A stretch of 64,000 nucleotides of DNA from Rhytidiadelphus loreus (lineage: Eukaryota > Streptophyta > Bryopsida > Hypnales > Hylocomiaceae): NCBI GenBank assembly GCA_947034895.1, contig OX344765.1:18481001-18545000 (forward strand), in the 5' to 3' direction. Both the position numbers and the translations under genes were made by a program. Under the pieces are notes generated by a model, which saw only the letters and a program-made list of their open reading frames with translations, did not search any database and was not told the origin of the DNA. This document shows positions 1-13,300 of the stretch, piece by piece. Position 1 is the stretch's first letter; every line of letters starts with the position of its first letter.

Positions 1-3000
1 GGGATCCACCAAAGCACTGCATTCCTTCAGGCTTGGCTCTTGGACCAAACGGCAAAGCTCTGTGGGGCTCCTAGGGTATTTCTTGACTGTATGACTAGTT
101 GCATGTAGATCATTTAGTAGATGATTAGTTGCATTTAGAAGATGAGTGCTTCACGACTTGAATGTCTTTTGGCAAAATCATGTTTGAAAAGACCTTTATT
201 TGGATATGGTGGACGTCAAATGTATCTATATGCAATGTTCGCCACAATAAATGGGCATTTACTCTTGGCAGACAAACAACTATGTATAGACAAAAAATGT
301 CTTTTTTGGACTAGTGGATAGCCATTAGAGGATGGTCTTTGGTGAATGTATGGATAAGAATATGGCTTTAGTAGACAAATGGTCAAAAATAAAACATCTA
401 GAAAAAATAAACAAAAAGACGACCTAGTAGATGATCAAACAATATTTGACAATTCATAATTGGAGGCACATAAGCAATCTACAATTTTACAAACTAATAA
501 AAACCCAAAATTGTTGTTTGTAATAGGATGTCTAGGTTGCTACATCTATGTGCGATACTCATGTGTCTACATATAGTGAATGCCCAAAAAACCTTGCAAT
601 GTAGCACCACCACTTTTTACGTGTATCGTCCAAAGAATGAACCATCCAAAAATTAAGATCCCAGTAGTCGATTTGTGTTGATTTTTATGTAGTAGGAATC
701 AACCATTGATTTGTCTCTTATGTCATTTTTTAGATTTCTTGCTTCATGGATATTTGCCATGAGGGATATGAAGGCACATCCTTTTAATCATTTACCATCT
801 TCCTATTAAATTCTTTTGAGTGACAAAACCATTTGGTTGTTCAATGACTCTCAAGCTATTGGTACTTTCTTGTCATCCATCGATAATTCATGCTACTATT
901 GCATGATAGAGTTATAATAGACTAAGTGACAACAATGTACTTTTGAACTTTTTTTCAATAACAACCTTTCTTCATAATATTGTTAAATAGAACATGTGGC
1001 CCCAACAATATTTTTGAAGGACCAAAAATAAAGACTCAAAGTAAGAAATCTTATTCTTTGTAAGTTTGGTAGGTAAAGTCACCTCTTGTATTGAAAAAAC
1101 ATTTGTTTATGAAATTCTTGATTCTCTTTCAACCTTTAATACTGAACATTTTAATGATCCTTATGAATTATAATATTATTTTTTTGAATTGGTAATATGT
1201 GGTGCACAATTTACTTCTTTCCTTTAATTCACTCTTTGAATGTGATTGATAGACCACGATATAATTTGCTAATATCTCATTACCATTACAAAAAAGTTGA
1301 ACTACAAAGAAGGTTGTTATAAAACTATTTGATTTTTGGTTGTGGTGCAAATATAGGAAAATAAAATAATAAAATTTAATTCTTTAATTCTTTTTTTTGG
1401 GAGAAAAAATTGAAATTTCCAATCTAACATTCTAGTAGTGCGACATCATATTCCCCAAAAAATATTTAAAAAAACATCTTTTGATAACTTTTTCAGTATA
1501 ATTGCACTATTGCTAAAAAACTTGCAACCTATTGATAGCTTAAAATTTTTCCTAATGGGCATTTGGTATTGTAAACTACTAGAATTCCAAGGTCTTAGGA
1601 TTTTTCAAGTTGTGGACTAAAACATAAATCTATACCAATCCTAAAGTAAGTTTAGATCTTCATATTGGTGAGAAATATATTCCTTAGCACCTTAAATAGC
1701 ACTCATATAATCAAATTGATGTTTGAATCTAGCAAACACTAACACACATTAAGTCTACTATAATTTGGTAAATGGATATATGCAAAGTCGTTACACATAA
1801 TATTGTAGGGGGCGATGTCTTGCCTTCTACCACTTTCAAGCCACCTTTTTAAATATGAATAAGTATTAAATAATAAATTTAGCACAATCTATTTAGTAAT
1901 GGTCTATAAGTCTTTTATATCCTTAGATTTTTATTAACTCAATAAGCACTTGAATGAAAATAAATATCCTTCTTTGTCACAAGAGCTAATTTTAGATAAG
2001 CCATTCAATCAAGACCTCTAAAACACTCTTATTACATAGAACAATAATCTTCTTTTGCATTAATAAAAACTAGGTTTAAAGCATCTAAAAGATATTTAGA
2101 GTTACTTAGAGGTTTGATTTAGAATAGGCACTAGAAGAAACTCCCTATTGTCTTAAATGTTTATATGCTAAATCTATGTTTAAACTAGCCACAGTAGTTG
2201 TGTTGAAACTAATAGAATTGTGTTAGTTTTAACATAGATTTAGTACAAAATCATTTTGACAATTGTGAGCATTTTATCTCCACCTTTGAGATAAAACGAG
2301 TTTAACCTAGTTCTTTGTGTTTGGCTAGTATTAACTTCCTACAACGGGTGTGTAAGTACAATTCATTGTGCCTTCCAAATAATGGACAAATATTTAATAA
2401 GTAGTTGTTCTAAATAATTCCAATTGCACAAGGAAAGGGTTCAAACCTTAGTAGATAGCATAGTTAAGTATTCCGGACTAAGCAAGCTCCAAACTATGGT
2501 TCTTCGATATAAATTTGCCTAAAATCAAAACTTATCTATCCCAAGTCATAGAGCATGGTATTCCATTTTCGAAATGATAAAAATTATAGCATTTGGAGAT
2601 TCCTAGTCGAAGTTATGACTAGATGAAGTTTTAGCTTGAAATTTTTCTACTAAACTTCATCCATCAATTCTTCTCAAATTTTGAACCCAATATTTTTAAT
2701 TTATTTTTGTAATTATTCTAAATTTAATCCTAATATCTAAGTTCTAAGTCTGATCTGAATTGCATTGATAATCACTACTTTCATCCAATTTTGAGGCCAA
2801 ACTTCATCCTACTATATTTCCTTTAATTTAATTCTATATTTTAAGTGTAAGCTAGATTTAAAATCTTCTAAGTGTCTTCTAAGTGATCCTAAGTTCAAAT
2901 TGCTCTTTCAAAAGATTCTAATTGACTATTTACTCAATATTTACTACTCTAGACTTCTACCTTTAAATTATTGTTTTAAGTTTTTAATATTTTTACTTTG

Positions 3001-5690
3001 TAAAACCTAAAATTAGATTTCTAAAACATTAAGAAACTTTGAGTTTGAACTTCTCAATCAAAGTTACAGGCGGATGAAGTTTGACTACTATTTGGTACTT
3101 AAGAACTTCATCCACTATTTTCTATCAACCTACAACTATAAATTCATTTTTCTTTTGGATTTTGACCTCTAAACTTTGTCTAGATTATAATTTATCTTTT
3201 TGACCTTCCTTGGATGATTTTTACTATTTTTTATCCATTCATACTAACAAACTTCATCCATATCTTTTTTCTTTGATTTTTATCTATTTTCTAAATGTAA
3301 TATGGTTTTGGAAAGCTCTAGAGATTATCTATGCTAGTTTGAATCTACAATTATAGTTTGAAATGTCCCTAATTGTCTGAATTGTACTTGTAAATCCTAC
3401 CTTGCATTTGGAATTTTAAACAAAATAAGATAAAAGAAATGGCATGTTTAAGCACATACCTCAACATTGCTAGCTTTTAAGAGGTGCGTGAGGATTGTCT
3501 CAAGTCCTCCATTGCTCTCCATATTGTTAATGTTTTGAAGTTTGTTTCTCTTTTTTTTGCTCACCACTTTAATCAAGAAGTTTACAATGAAAATTGCAAC
3601 AATCTAATTAATTGACCACCATGACTATCTTCTTTTGTCTTGAATGTTTCTTTTCTATTTGGGGGGGGAATATTTTGTAATGCCAACATGTTGACTAAAA
3701 TAACACTAATCTTCTTTTATATGTCTAAAATATCCTTGTTCAAATTGTCTACTTTCTTGATATATTCTAATATTTTTTCTAAGTCAATGATCCTTCTTTT
3801 GATTTTTTTTCTTTGCCTAAAAAGTCAATTCTTGCAAAGCATCTAAATTGTATTCTAATGTCAACTCTAATTTTGGATTTGATGGTTCTAAAATCCTTTC
3901 CTTCAACTTGTTTTATTCTCCCTACTTCTAATGATCTCTTGATTGGTGTTTTGTGAACTAAAACTTGAACTCCTAACTTCAAATGTGATCTATAGATATG
4001 GGTTAAGATTGTTCGTATTCAACCTTCTTGTTTTGAATTTGAAAAATCAAACTCCGAGAGAAATTACAATAGCTGCCATAGTGCTCAAATAGCTTGCTTG
4101 GAGTGCTCAGATAGCCTATTGTCGTGCTTAGACAACTAGCTTGATGCTTAGGTAGCAAGCTTACGAGACTTTGATATCCATCTTGGATCCTGCTACCTAC
4201 CAGGGTTTTCTGTAAAGACTAGTTGGTTTGATTTATCACTCTAGAGGGGGTTTAAAAAAGAGCTAACTTCTAATGCAATAGGAGCTTTTACGTACAAGGA
4301 TCAAAGTTTTGCCATTGGGCAAGTTTTGCCCCAAAAAAATCTAAAAAGGGAAAAAAATCAAAGTGGTATTAGGATCAAAGCTTCACCATAGACAAAGTTT
4401 TTCTAGAAATGTTTCACAAGGGGTTTGGCAATAATACACATACTATTGGTTAGGCTTGGACACATGAGGTAACACCCAATAAAACAAGGCTCCAAGGTTA
4501 GAATCACTACAAGGAAATGTATGGCAACTAGACACATATTAAAATTCAAAACACTACAAATTCTACACATCAAAGCTCTAAGGGATTTCTCAAATGAATA
4601 GAGTTTCCACCAAGAAACTTGTGTAAAATTAACAACACAAACAAGATGATAATACTAGAGATTCCCAACTAATGGCATTACCAAAATTCAGCTGGGATTC
4701 TCTAGGTGCTAGTGCAAAGTTGGTTAGTACAAAAAAGATAGTTAGTATAACAAAACAACACTTTGATAGCAAAAGGAAAATGCAAAGTTTAAATGGAACC
4801 TAATGTCCTTCAAAAAAGCTTTGAAAACAACAAGAATAGAACAAGAATTGCTCCAAAAACACCTAGTTGACAAATGTTGGCTAAAAGATCAAAAATCCAT
4901 TAAGAAATGGATCCAAGCGGTTCAATAATAACAAAAGGGGTGTTTTGGAGAGAGAAGGGCCGCCTTATATACCTTTCCAAAGGCCTCCCCTTCTCATTTA
5001 TCTTCCAAGAGATTTCTAAAACTAATGGCTACTTACTAAAATAAGTTAAATTTATTGTTGGAAATATTTCTAATTTTTGGAGAACAACATCAAATGACAA
5101 ATGAATTGCATGATTGGCTTTAGAAGGCCCAAATTAGTGATTTGGATTGCCATCCCCTTGTTTCTAGGTCATTTGGACTATAAAAGTCACAAATTGCCAA
5201 TCTAAAGAATTATAAAATTCCAAATGATGGAATTTCAATTTTTCAATTTTTTTGACTTGCTTAGAGCATCTAGAGGTTTGTGGGAGTAAGAAAAGACTCT
5301 TCTTTAAGTTAGTTTAGATGTATACTCTTGGTATGTTGGTCAACATGTCATATTTGTTTAAATTCCGCCTAAATTTGACGTAGCCACCAATTTGTGTACT
5401 CGTTCATGTCAAAATGCCTTGAAACTTGTAAAGGAGAAAAATTAGCATAAAATATTCTATCCTAATTTTAGTGAGATTTTACCACAATCAAGGTAATTCT
5501 AGGAATTTTTCAATGCTAGTTTAAATGGTTGACCATATGGAAGAGGATTTTCTGCAAGTCAAAAGATTTCAATTTTTTTTATGAAATCTCTCATGGAATC
5601 ACTCATGAAATCCCATAAAATATGTGCAAGCTCATATTTTTACTCTACACATTCTAAGTAGGAGACTAAAATCCCATTATCTCCTTTAAG
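1..5690. other. AT-rich intergenic DNA, no gene recognised
   Basis: Only short, unrelated open frames occur, with stops in all frames and homopolymer runs. A weak plant-like primer-binding-site resemblance (TGGTATTAGGATCAAAG near 4,364) is not backed by paired LTRs. At 4505 the sequence CACTACAAGGAAATG resembles a CACTA-type terminus, but I found no partner. Nothing here supports a gene. Confidence 0.6.
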
Positions 5691-6257
5691 CTTGGGAGGG
5701 TCACTTAAAGTGTCCATTAGAAACCATGTGCAAATAAAACTTTGGACCCCCTATATACTTTTTGAATTTTAAATAAAACAAAATTAAAAAAATATGAATT
5801 GATTTTTCTACTTTGAAATTTTATGTTTTGAATTATTGATATTTTTATTTATTAATAATAATTAGTTGTAAATTTTTGAATTAAAAAGATACACCATAGA
5901 ACTGAAAAATAACTTTCACATTCCTATATTATATAAGAAAAAATTGTCTAAAAAATGAAAAAAAAAAAAATCCGAAAAATAACTCTCTATTGAAAGTTCA
6001 TTTTGAGTTGAATATTGATTCAATGGTCATCTAAATGTGTTCTCTATAATTATTTGAGTTGAAAAACATGCCATTTTAGTTCATTTTCAAGTTCTTCTAG
6101 AAATCATTTCATATTTTATTTGAGTTGAAAATTTTGGAAATAGAAACCTATAGTCATTATTAAACAATGGTGAAAATTTTAGATTTAAATTATAGTTTAT
6201 TAAAAACCACTTGTTTGCACGTGGTTTGTTGCAGTAGAACTAAGTACACCTCTCAAG
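5691..6257 (+). mobile_element. hAT-like MITE, copy A (diverged)
   Basis: A 567-bp non-coding element, clearly homologous to the copies at 31427, 50291 and 52630. Its termini have decayed (CTTGGGAGG and CCTCTCAAG instead of CTCGGGGGG and CCCCCCGAG) and no target duplication remains. It is therefore the oldest-looking copy. The left inner end reads GTCCATTAGAAACCATGTGC, a decayed form of the CACGTG-bearing terminal repeat. Confidence 0.8.
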
Positions 6258-8541
6258 AAAGTTGCATGGTGTAGAATCTACACATTTTTTGGATAAAAAG
6301 TTTGAAAGATGAAAATCTAACCATGTAGGAAGAATTGAAAAATACTTCTTTTTTGAAATCCAAACATCATGATCTTGCAATTGGTAAGGTTTTTATTCTG
6401 AAATTTTAGAAGGGTGTACTCTAACAAGTCAACTAAAGGATCCTTTAGTTGGATGTGTTAAAAAATAAATATAGATGAAGATTTTAGCCTTGCTCTAGAC
6501 TAGTATTTTAAAACAGTTTTTAGTCCTTAAACATGAATATAACAAAAAAAATCAAATTAATTTGAAATTTCTCCAAAAGACAAAAGTAGCCAAAAAAAAC
6601 TACAAAATTTTTCAAGTATTGTTTTGTACTTTACACTTAAAACACCTTGGGTGGTTACCTTCATCAATTCAATACTACTAAGCTACATTTAGGCTTTTAA
6701 AATTGATTAATAAAATTTTGATAAATATTTATTTTTGTACATGTTGATTTTCTTAGATTTTAGTGGTAAGAAAAATTGTTGTGATTTTTAAATTCTAACA
6801 TGTACATAAAATTATATCATTTAGAATATATATTAGAATAATTTAGGATTTTGACCATAAATGAAGGTTAGAATGATCTAAAATATTTTACAAATTAAAA
6901 TTGAAAATTTATTTTAAAGAAAAAAGCACAAGTGAAATACATACAATATTATATTATTTGGATTTTAAGCAATGTAGCTTTCCATTGCAATAATCAATTG
7001 AATTTTTGAATTATTTTCAAAGTTTTGTAATGGAATAAAAATATAAGTTATTGAGCTTCATTTTCTAAGCATTTATTAATCAAAACAAAAAAATGAATAC
7101 TTTGAAATTTACAAATAAGTTTGATGAAGGCATATTTACTTTTGGGATGTGGAGACCTTTAGGGATCAAAAGACCAACTTCATTGTAATGTGGTCAAACA
7201 TAATTTCTAAGCCCAATTTAATCCTTTAAATAATTTTTGAATTTCAATCTTATATTTTTATATTATAAGATTGAAAATTTTATTAGATGCAAGGACTATT
7301 AATAATAAGGTTAACTCGATCATAAAGGGAATTATGAACCTCGTTGTGAATAAAAGAGTCTTCAAAATGTTTGGAATACAACTTTATTTGGAATACCGGG
7401 TGGCAAACTATAAATAGTTGTAACTTGTTACAATGCAAATTGTTCAATTTTTTGGAAGGAAAAATTAGCCTATAAGATGTATTTATAGTCAATTACTAGC
7501 GATTGTATATTGGCATTTGGACCTTCTTTCACAATTTGGGCCCAAACAAAGTGAAGGTTTATATTGAAATGCACCATCTTTGCTTGTTAGGTGCATACAT
7601 GTTATAAATATGGCACAACATCCTATAAATCCATAATTTTTGTGCCACACTCTCATTGATACTTATAAGTTCACAAAAATCACACCTTCATATCCTAAAA
7701 GTCACATGCCATACTAAGAAGGCAAAATATCTTCAAAGCCTACTTCAAAGTTAACTTGCTTGAAGGTTTAACCCCTTAAGGACCAAGGCAAATATTCCAA
7801 ATTTTTCAAATTGTAAAGATGCATTATAAAATGAAACTTAGAATAATAATTTAATGATGACTCTTCAACAATAATTGTAATAAATGATCCATAGATCATG
7901 TCCATACAATTAAATCAACTACTACCTGAACCAACATTTTTCAATTAAATTTGAAGCCAAAAATTAAAAATTCTTTCTAAAATCAATTGTAGATTGAATA
8001 TTTGTAATCTTCTCAAGAATTTTTTCCTATAAGTTCAGAATATTGAGTTTTTATTTTACTTTTCTATTCAAGTTGTTTTTTAATGGACATTTTTTGAACT
8101 AAAAAAGTTTTTTTTTGAGATTACCCCTTCTAGTAATCTTTGGATTATAGAATATTTGGAAAGCAAAGTCTTCAAAATCTATACTATGTAAATGTCAAAG
8201 AACTAACACAAGAATCTTCCAAAAATCGATGGATGAAAAAACTCACTATTGTATACTAGTGAAGTATTTGCATTCATCCATTCTTTGAGAATTTGAATGC
8301 TTGGTCATGAAGGGTTGACTTTGAAAAGTTCTCCGTGATGGACTTTACTCATATCAACAAAAACACAAAATGCAATGAAAAATAGTTTTTTATTCTATCA
8401 ATAATTTTTTTTTCATTTTCCAAATTTAAAAAAAGAAGCTTGGACAACCTTGTTGGTTGGATTAAGGTCTTCTTTTCTTTGCAAGTACCTTAGTTTTCAC
8501 CTTTAATTTCCTCCAATTACCAAAGTCATGCAACACACAAG
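6258..8541. other. AT-rich intergenic DNA, no gene recognised
   Basis: Homopolymer-rich sequence without coding signal. A piece near 7,770 (TTTAACCCCTTAAGGACC) resembles one end of the TTAACC/AAGGAC terminal-repeat family seen at 10180, 33449 and 36858, but no second end was found nearby. Confidence 0.55.
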
Positions 8542-9798
8542 CACTATAAGAAATCCACGTTTTTGGCTGTATTTTACTACTAACCCATGATGTCTAATAG
8601 AACATGATGATGTCAAAGGAAATCTAGCTTGACAAGGTAGATTTTTGTAGACATTGCGGAAAACATTGGCACATTATTGTAAATTTAAGTTGATGTTATC
8701 ATTGATGCTAATGTTTTATTTGACATGACTGAAGACATGCTGATGTTTTGAAGGATGTCCAAAAAAACTTAAACTACCACATCAGCAAGTAGATCCATTT
8801 TGAATATGGTTTATAGTAAAATGTTGACCATATGTAAAAATTTGGGGGGAAGGGTAGCCATATGACATACTTTGAAAAAAAGGAAAAATGGATGGATGTG
8901 TAGTATGGATGAAAAGAGATGGTCTTTATACAAAAAGGGTGGAAGGAAGTGAAACAATCCATATGGGATATGTACAGCAAGAGTTGTGTTCAATGAAAAA
9001 TGATTGAAACAACATGATCCACATGTCTGAAACAACATTGAGATGTTTAAAACAACAAGTCCCTTGTTTGAAACAACATCTAAATGTCTGAAACAATGTC
9101 AAGACGTACAATGGTCAAGTTCCCATATTCTAATTATCCCATATCGTTTGTCTCATCATGAATGGACAGTAAATATAAATATAACCTCCTTATCTTTCAT
9201 TCTCATTAATTTTTAATGAAGGAATTCCTTCATTTTGCCATCAAAAATCCTCTTGATGGTAGATGGTGAGTTTTTTTTAGTTCTTGTTGAATTCATTAAT
9301 TTTGTTTGTTCATTTATTTTATTTTTTAATTTATTTTAAATAATTATTTTTTGTTGATCTTGCCTTATGGGTAGGGAATGCACCAATTGATGTCTCAAAA
9401 AACATCTAATTTGACATCTGAAAAAATCTGAAACCCAAAATCAAAACAAATTGCCACGTCACCAAAATGTCAAAAATCAAAGAGGTCCAAGTCACAATCT
9501 ACGTCACTCATTGGATGGATGAAAAAATATCCTATGTGGAACTGCCCGCCTATGTCATGCTTATGTGGCAGTGACTTGTCTAACATGTGGTGCATTTTGG
9601 AGAGCTTCAAAGACTGCATTTTCTATGATGTTAGAAAAAACAACTAAAATCTTGCATGTTTCTTGTGATTTTTGCATATTTTTTGCTTATCAATTATAAT
9701 GGATTTTAGAAGACATCTATATTGATCACTTACCTGTCAAATTGAACGTCCTCTCTTGTTTTCTAAGAAGTAAAAAAAAACTTGATTTTCTTATAGTG
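8542..9798. mobile_element. non-autonomous CACTA (En/Spm-type) element
   Basis: The termini are CACTATAAGAAATCCACG on the left and, inverted on the right, CACTATAAGAAAATCAAG. They are flanked by a perfect 3-bp target duplication, AAG, at 8539-8541 and 9799-9801. CACTA termini with a 3-bp duplication are diagnostic of the CACTA superfamily. The 1,257-bp interior has no transposase. It carries clustered direct repeats of TGAAACAACA and TGTCTGAAACAA (about 8999-9105), like the sub-terminal repeats that bind transposase in this group. It must have been moved by an autonomous relative elsewhere. Confidence 0.88.
8999..9105. repeat. clustered TGAAACAACA repeats inside the CACTA element
   Basis: At least five spaced copies of TGAAACAACA or close variants (TTTGAAACAACA, CTGAAACAATG), often preceded by ATGTC. 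The arrangement suggests transposase-binding sites rather than coding sequence. Confidence 0.7.
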
Positions 9799-9866
9799 AA
9801 GGCACTCATATTGAAATCATGATGGACCTAATCCTAAGTCTCACAAGGCATGATCCTAAGTCTCAT

Positions 9867-10020
9867 AAGGTAGTAGTTTGCTCTAAAAGCACCCCATTTT
9901 AAATGCAACATGTATCTAGAAATTAATGGAATTAATGAATGACATATTGCTTGAAATCTCTATTATGTCAATGATGATTTAGGTAGGCTTAAATGGTCAC
10001 TTTAAGAGCAAACTACCTTA
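9867..10020. mobile_element. short TIR element of the GGTAGTxTGCTCT family
   Basis: Inverted ends of about 24 bp: AAGGTAGTAGTTTGCTCTAA on the left, and on the right the inverse of TAAGGTAGTTTGCTCTTAAA. The left end begins 69 bp past the right end of the CACTA element. The related ends at 34603-34905 carry GGTAGTCTGCTCTTAAAG. It is too small to code for anything. Confidence 0.65.
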
Positions 10021-10179
10021 TGCTAATTTAGATCATTGAGTATTAAAATGTCTATGGTCATTGATCCTTGAATAAAAATGGGTTTGACTATTTCCCCTAC
10101 CAATCTAGTGTCGCTTGTGAGTTGCAATCCCCTTCATCTTGACGGGTCCACTCATATTTTTTCTAAGCTTGGATTCTAC

Positions 10180-11108
10180 TTAACCTCTAAAGGACCATTG
10201 TCCCCTTGGGGAACAAAATGGATTTTGGGCAGGTTCCTATGATCTCAATTTTTAGTGAAACTTTTTGAAACTTTCTCATAAGATTGGAAAACTTATTAGC
10301 TTTGTGGGAATATAAATTTTATTTCAATTGGTGCCCGAGAGCAAAAGTTATGGCATCTTCAAGATAATTTTCACGTCACCGGGCAGAAAAAGAAATCTAC
10401 AAAAATTTGAAATTAATTTTTTAATTTTTTTTTCTTAAATATCATATTTTTGTCTACATGTGAATCTTTGATTCATTCCATTTGGATTAGTAATGTGAAA
10501 GTTATGAACAATCTTGTTTTTCAGGCACTTTAAGCATCTTCTTGAAAAAATAACTTATAGGATTCAATTTTGAATGCAATTTTGACAATTTTTCAAAAAA
10601 AATTGTTTGACAATGTTAAATTTTTTACTTAGAACAATCTCACCGTCGAGATTGTTGTGTTTCAATCTCATTTTAGAGCTATTAACAATTTAGTTTTTCT
10701 TTCAATCTTTGACCTACTTCTACTTACCACTTTTTTAAAGAATGAAAATCAATCATTTTTTGTTTGTTTTTAAATTTCTAGACTTTCAACTCAATTCTTC
10801 AACACAATTTTTTTTTAATTCAAGGTCTATGGTGCAAAATTTTCCACAAATGGCATTCAAAGTCATCTGAAATTGCAGGCCAATGTTCAAAATTTTTTTT
10901 TTTTTTCAACTTTGAATGTTAATATCCTATAATCTGTACGGTCAAACTCCATGAAAATTTTACCAAATGATTCTAGATTAGTAAAGTACAGGATCCTACG
11001 GTTAGATTCTAAGAAAAGTTTTTCTTTGTTTTTTTGGATGAATGCAGCAGAAATGGCAATTTTGAGTAGTTTTTGACAAAAGAATGGCTCTCGTCCTTTA
11101 GGGGTTAA
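10180..11108. mobile_element. TTAA-flanked TIR element, copy 1
   Basis: A 929-bp element bounded by TTAA. The left end is CCTCTAAAGGACC and the right end the inverse, CGTCCTTTAGGGG. Its interior (for example CATTCCATTTGGATTAGTAA and the adjoining AAAGTTATG) is shared with the elements at 33449 and 36858 and with 47593-48110. TTAA at both ends recalls piggyBac-type insertion, although TTA/TAA of the Harbinger type cannot be excluded. No transposase frame is present; the 124-codon - strand frame crossing its right end is judged fortuitous. Confidence 0.72.
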
Positions 11109-12330
11109 GGTAAAACAGCCCATCACCTCATGACCCCATGACAGTTTTCTCAGACCACAATCAATATCTAACTTGACACTCATGGAGTAATTAGTGATCA
11201 CATTAGGAACACCCAACTTTTCCAGTATAAGAACATTCCAACGGCAAACTTGCCAAATCACAAAAAATTGCTTTTAGTTAAATAAGAGAATTAAATCCAC
11301 CAACCATCTCACATTTGTTGAAAAATATCTCCATCTTACCTTGAGATTAGGATTGAGTAGAAAAACCCTTTATATACATATGAAGTGGTAGGATGTAGAA
11401 CAACCCATGTGGGATAATGTAAATTAGAATTAGTAGGAGCTCAACCGAGTCAAAAGTAGGTTTTGTTTTTCAAGAGAATTTGTAAACCTCATTTAGGCAT
11501 GGTAGAATTTTTTTTCCAAAACACTTTGAACTAAGAAAAGTTGGTAAATGAAGATAAATTTCATTTCCAAAAATCCATTTGATATTTAGAACCTCCAATC
11601 AAAATATATGGACTAATTTGAGAGAGGAAGTTTGAAATTGTAAAAAAATGATTCCCTTCCAACCCCTCTCTCAAATTTGTCTATAACTTTTGATCAGAGA
11701 TTCTAAATCTCAAACGGATTTTGGGAGATTAAATTTGTCTTCATTTACCAACTTTTCTTAGTTCAAAGTATTTTGAACTTTTTTTTTTCTACTATACCTA
11801 AATGAGGTTTGAAAATCTATTAAATAACAAAATCTACATTTGACTTAACTATAAGCAGTTGAGTTCCTACTAATTCTAATTTACATTATCCCACATAGGT
11901 TGTTCTACATCCTACTACCTCATGTGTATATAATGAACTCTTTCTCTCATCTTAAACTCAATTTTAATTGCTAATGTATTAACAACAAGTTTGCCCCACA
12001 ACATGAAGCTTACTTCTTGTGTTGGTTGCCTTTGGTGCCCCGCCATGGGGATGCTCTAAATCATTGTCAGAAATTACTTTTCATGGCATTCTACATTAGG
12101 AATTATTGTGACCACTTTAGGTGGTTAAGATGAGCATATTGGATGCATTTTTTGTTGGTTATGGGGTAGCCTATAGACCATGTTGGGAAGATCACTTCAG
12201 AAATACATTACTAATTCACACTTTGTCTAAAAAATAAAATTTCAATTGCTCTCACTATTTCTCACACTTATCTTTGTGTGGAATTTTTTTTGAAAAATTT
12301 CAGCAATGGCATGAGGGCAGACTCCAAATT
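11100..12330. repeat. dispersed repeat G, copy 1, split by a foldback insertion
   Basis: The two flanks, 11100-11250 and about 12110-12325, match consecutive parts of 19766-20190. Examples are GGTAAAACAGCCCAT near the start and GGTTATGGGGTAGCCTATAG near the end. The sequence between them is the foldback element at 11338-11962 plus about 150 bp of further DNA. The nature of repeat G is unknown; it shows no coding signal. Confidence 0.75.
11338..11962. mobile_element. large foldback (hairpin) element
   Basis: Two arms of roughly 290 bp are imperfect inverse copies of each other and meet around 11,640. For example, GGATGTAGAACAACC on the left returns inverted as GGTTGTTCTACATCC on the right. 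The element lies inside dispersed repeat G, whose second copy at 19766 lacks it, so it is a nested insertion. A transcript through it would fold into a long duplex and could feed small RNA production. Confidence 0.85.
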
Positions 12331-13300
12331 TTAACCACAATGGGCTGATTTACCTTATTGACAATGGTTTTGTAATGCTTTTTGAAAAGTTTGACAATTA
12401 TAGCAACTCCTACCAATGAGAATGCAGAGCTACTAGAGATATGGAGAGAAAGGGTGGAGAACTACTTCCTTTGTGGAGTTCAAAAGGACAGTTGAGCCTG
12501 CAAACTAAAGCCATTTGGCAAGGCAATTTCTAGTGAAAGAGTGGAGATGCTCTAAGGGAGGATTTTTCTCCTCACCAAATGCATACTAGAAATACGATAA
12601 ATTGCTTAAGTGGTCGGAATGAGGTCGGCTACCTTATCTAGTAATAAACACTGTTCTCCAACTGATTTGGCTCTTGTACCCAAAGATCTCTCTAGAGCTC
12701 TAGCTCTCACATAACATTGTTTAGCAACTCGCAATGAATGTTCCCTACTGATAGTTGACTACTGTGCCATTGTCAAGTGATGGAAAATTCAACTAGAAGG
12801 ACGTGCCGTAGGAGAAACCGACATAACAAGTTGACTACGAATCTAACAGAACAATAAAATGAGAAACGGCACAAGGTTTGAGAAAGAATCGAGTCTTATA
12901 GACAGTCACACAATGAGAGAGAATCAAAGTAAGAGAGTCTTCTCCTTGCACAAATTATATTTTATGGCATCATGTACTCAAATGACACCCTCACTCCATT
13001 GTTGAATAATGTTATGAAACACTTCACCAAAAACCCTCCTACTGTCCTACATATATATGTATATGTTAGACTGCAATCCCTCAAGCATATGTTGGAATCC
13101 TCACCTCACAGTTTGTCTGTCACAGTCTTAAACTGAACCTCCAACAAATTATTTCTCCTTTCCAAAGATTCGAATGATCATGCATTTGGTACCTGCACCA
13201 GCAACAGTTACAAATTAAATGATCATTCAAGGGATCTGTTTCGAACGAAGGAATGGAAAACTGATCACGCGGCATTTCAAATAATGGAAACTGATCACAC
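12331..13300. other. intergenic DNA, no gene recognised
   Basis: The sequence shifts gradually from AT-rich to more balanced composition. Short open frames only, no domain or splice pattern that I could join. Confidence 0.4.

Noticed and set aside
4364..4390. Primer-binding-site-like sequence TGGTATTAGGATCAAAG
   Set aside because: It resembles the initiator-tRNA primer site of plant LTR retrotransposons, but I found no paired LTRs, no polypurine tract and no gag or pol motifs around it.
10887..11261. 124-codon - strand open frame
   Set aside because: It crosses the boundary of the TTAA-flanked element and dispersed repeat G, is rich in Lys/Phe from homopolymers, and is not conserved in the other repeat copies.
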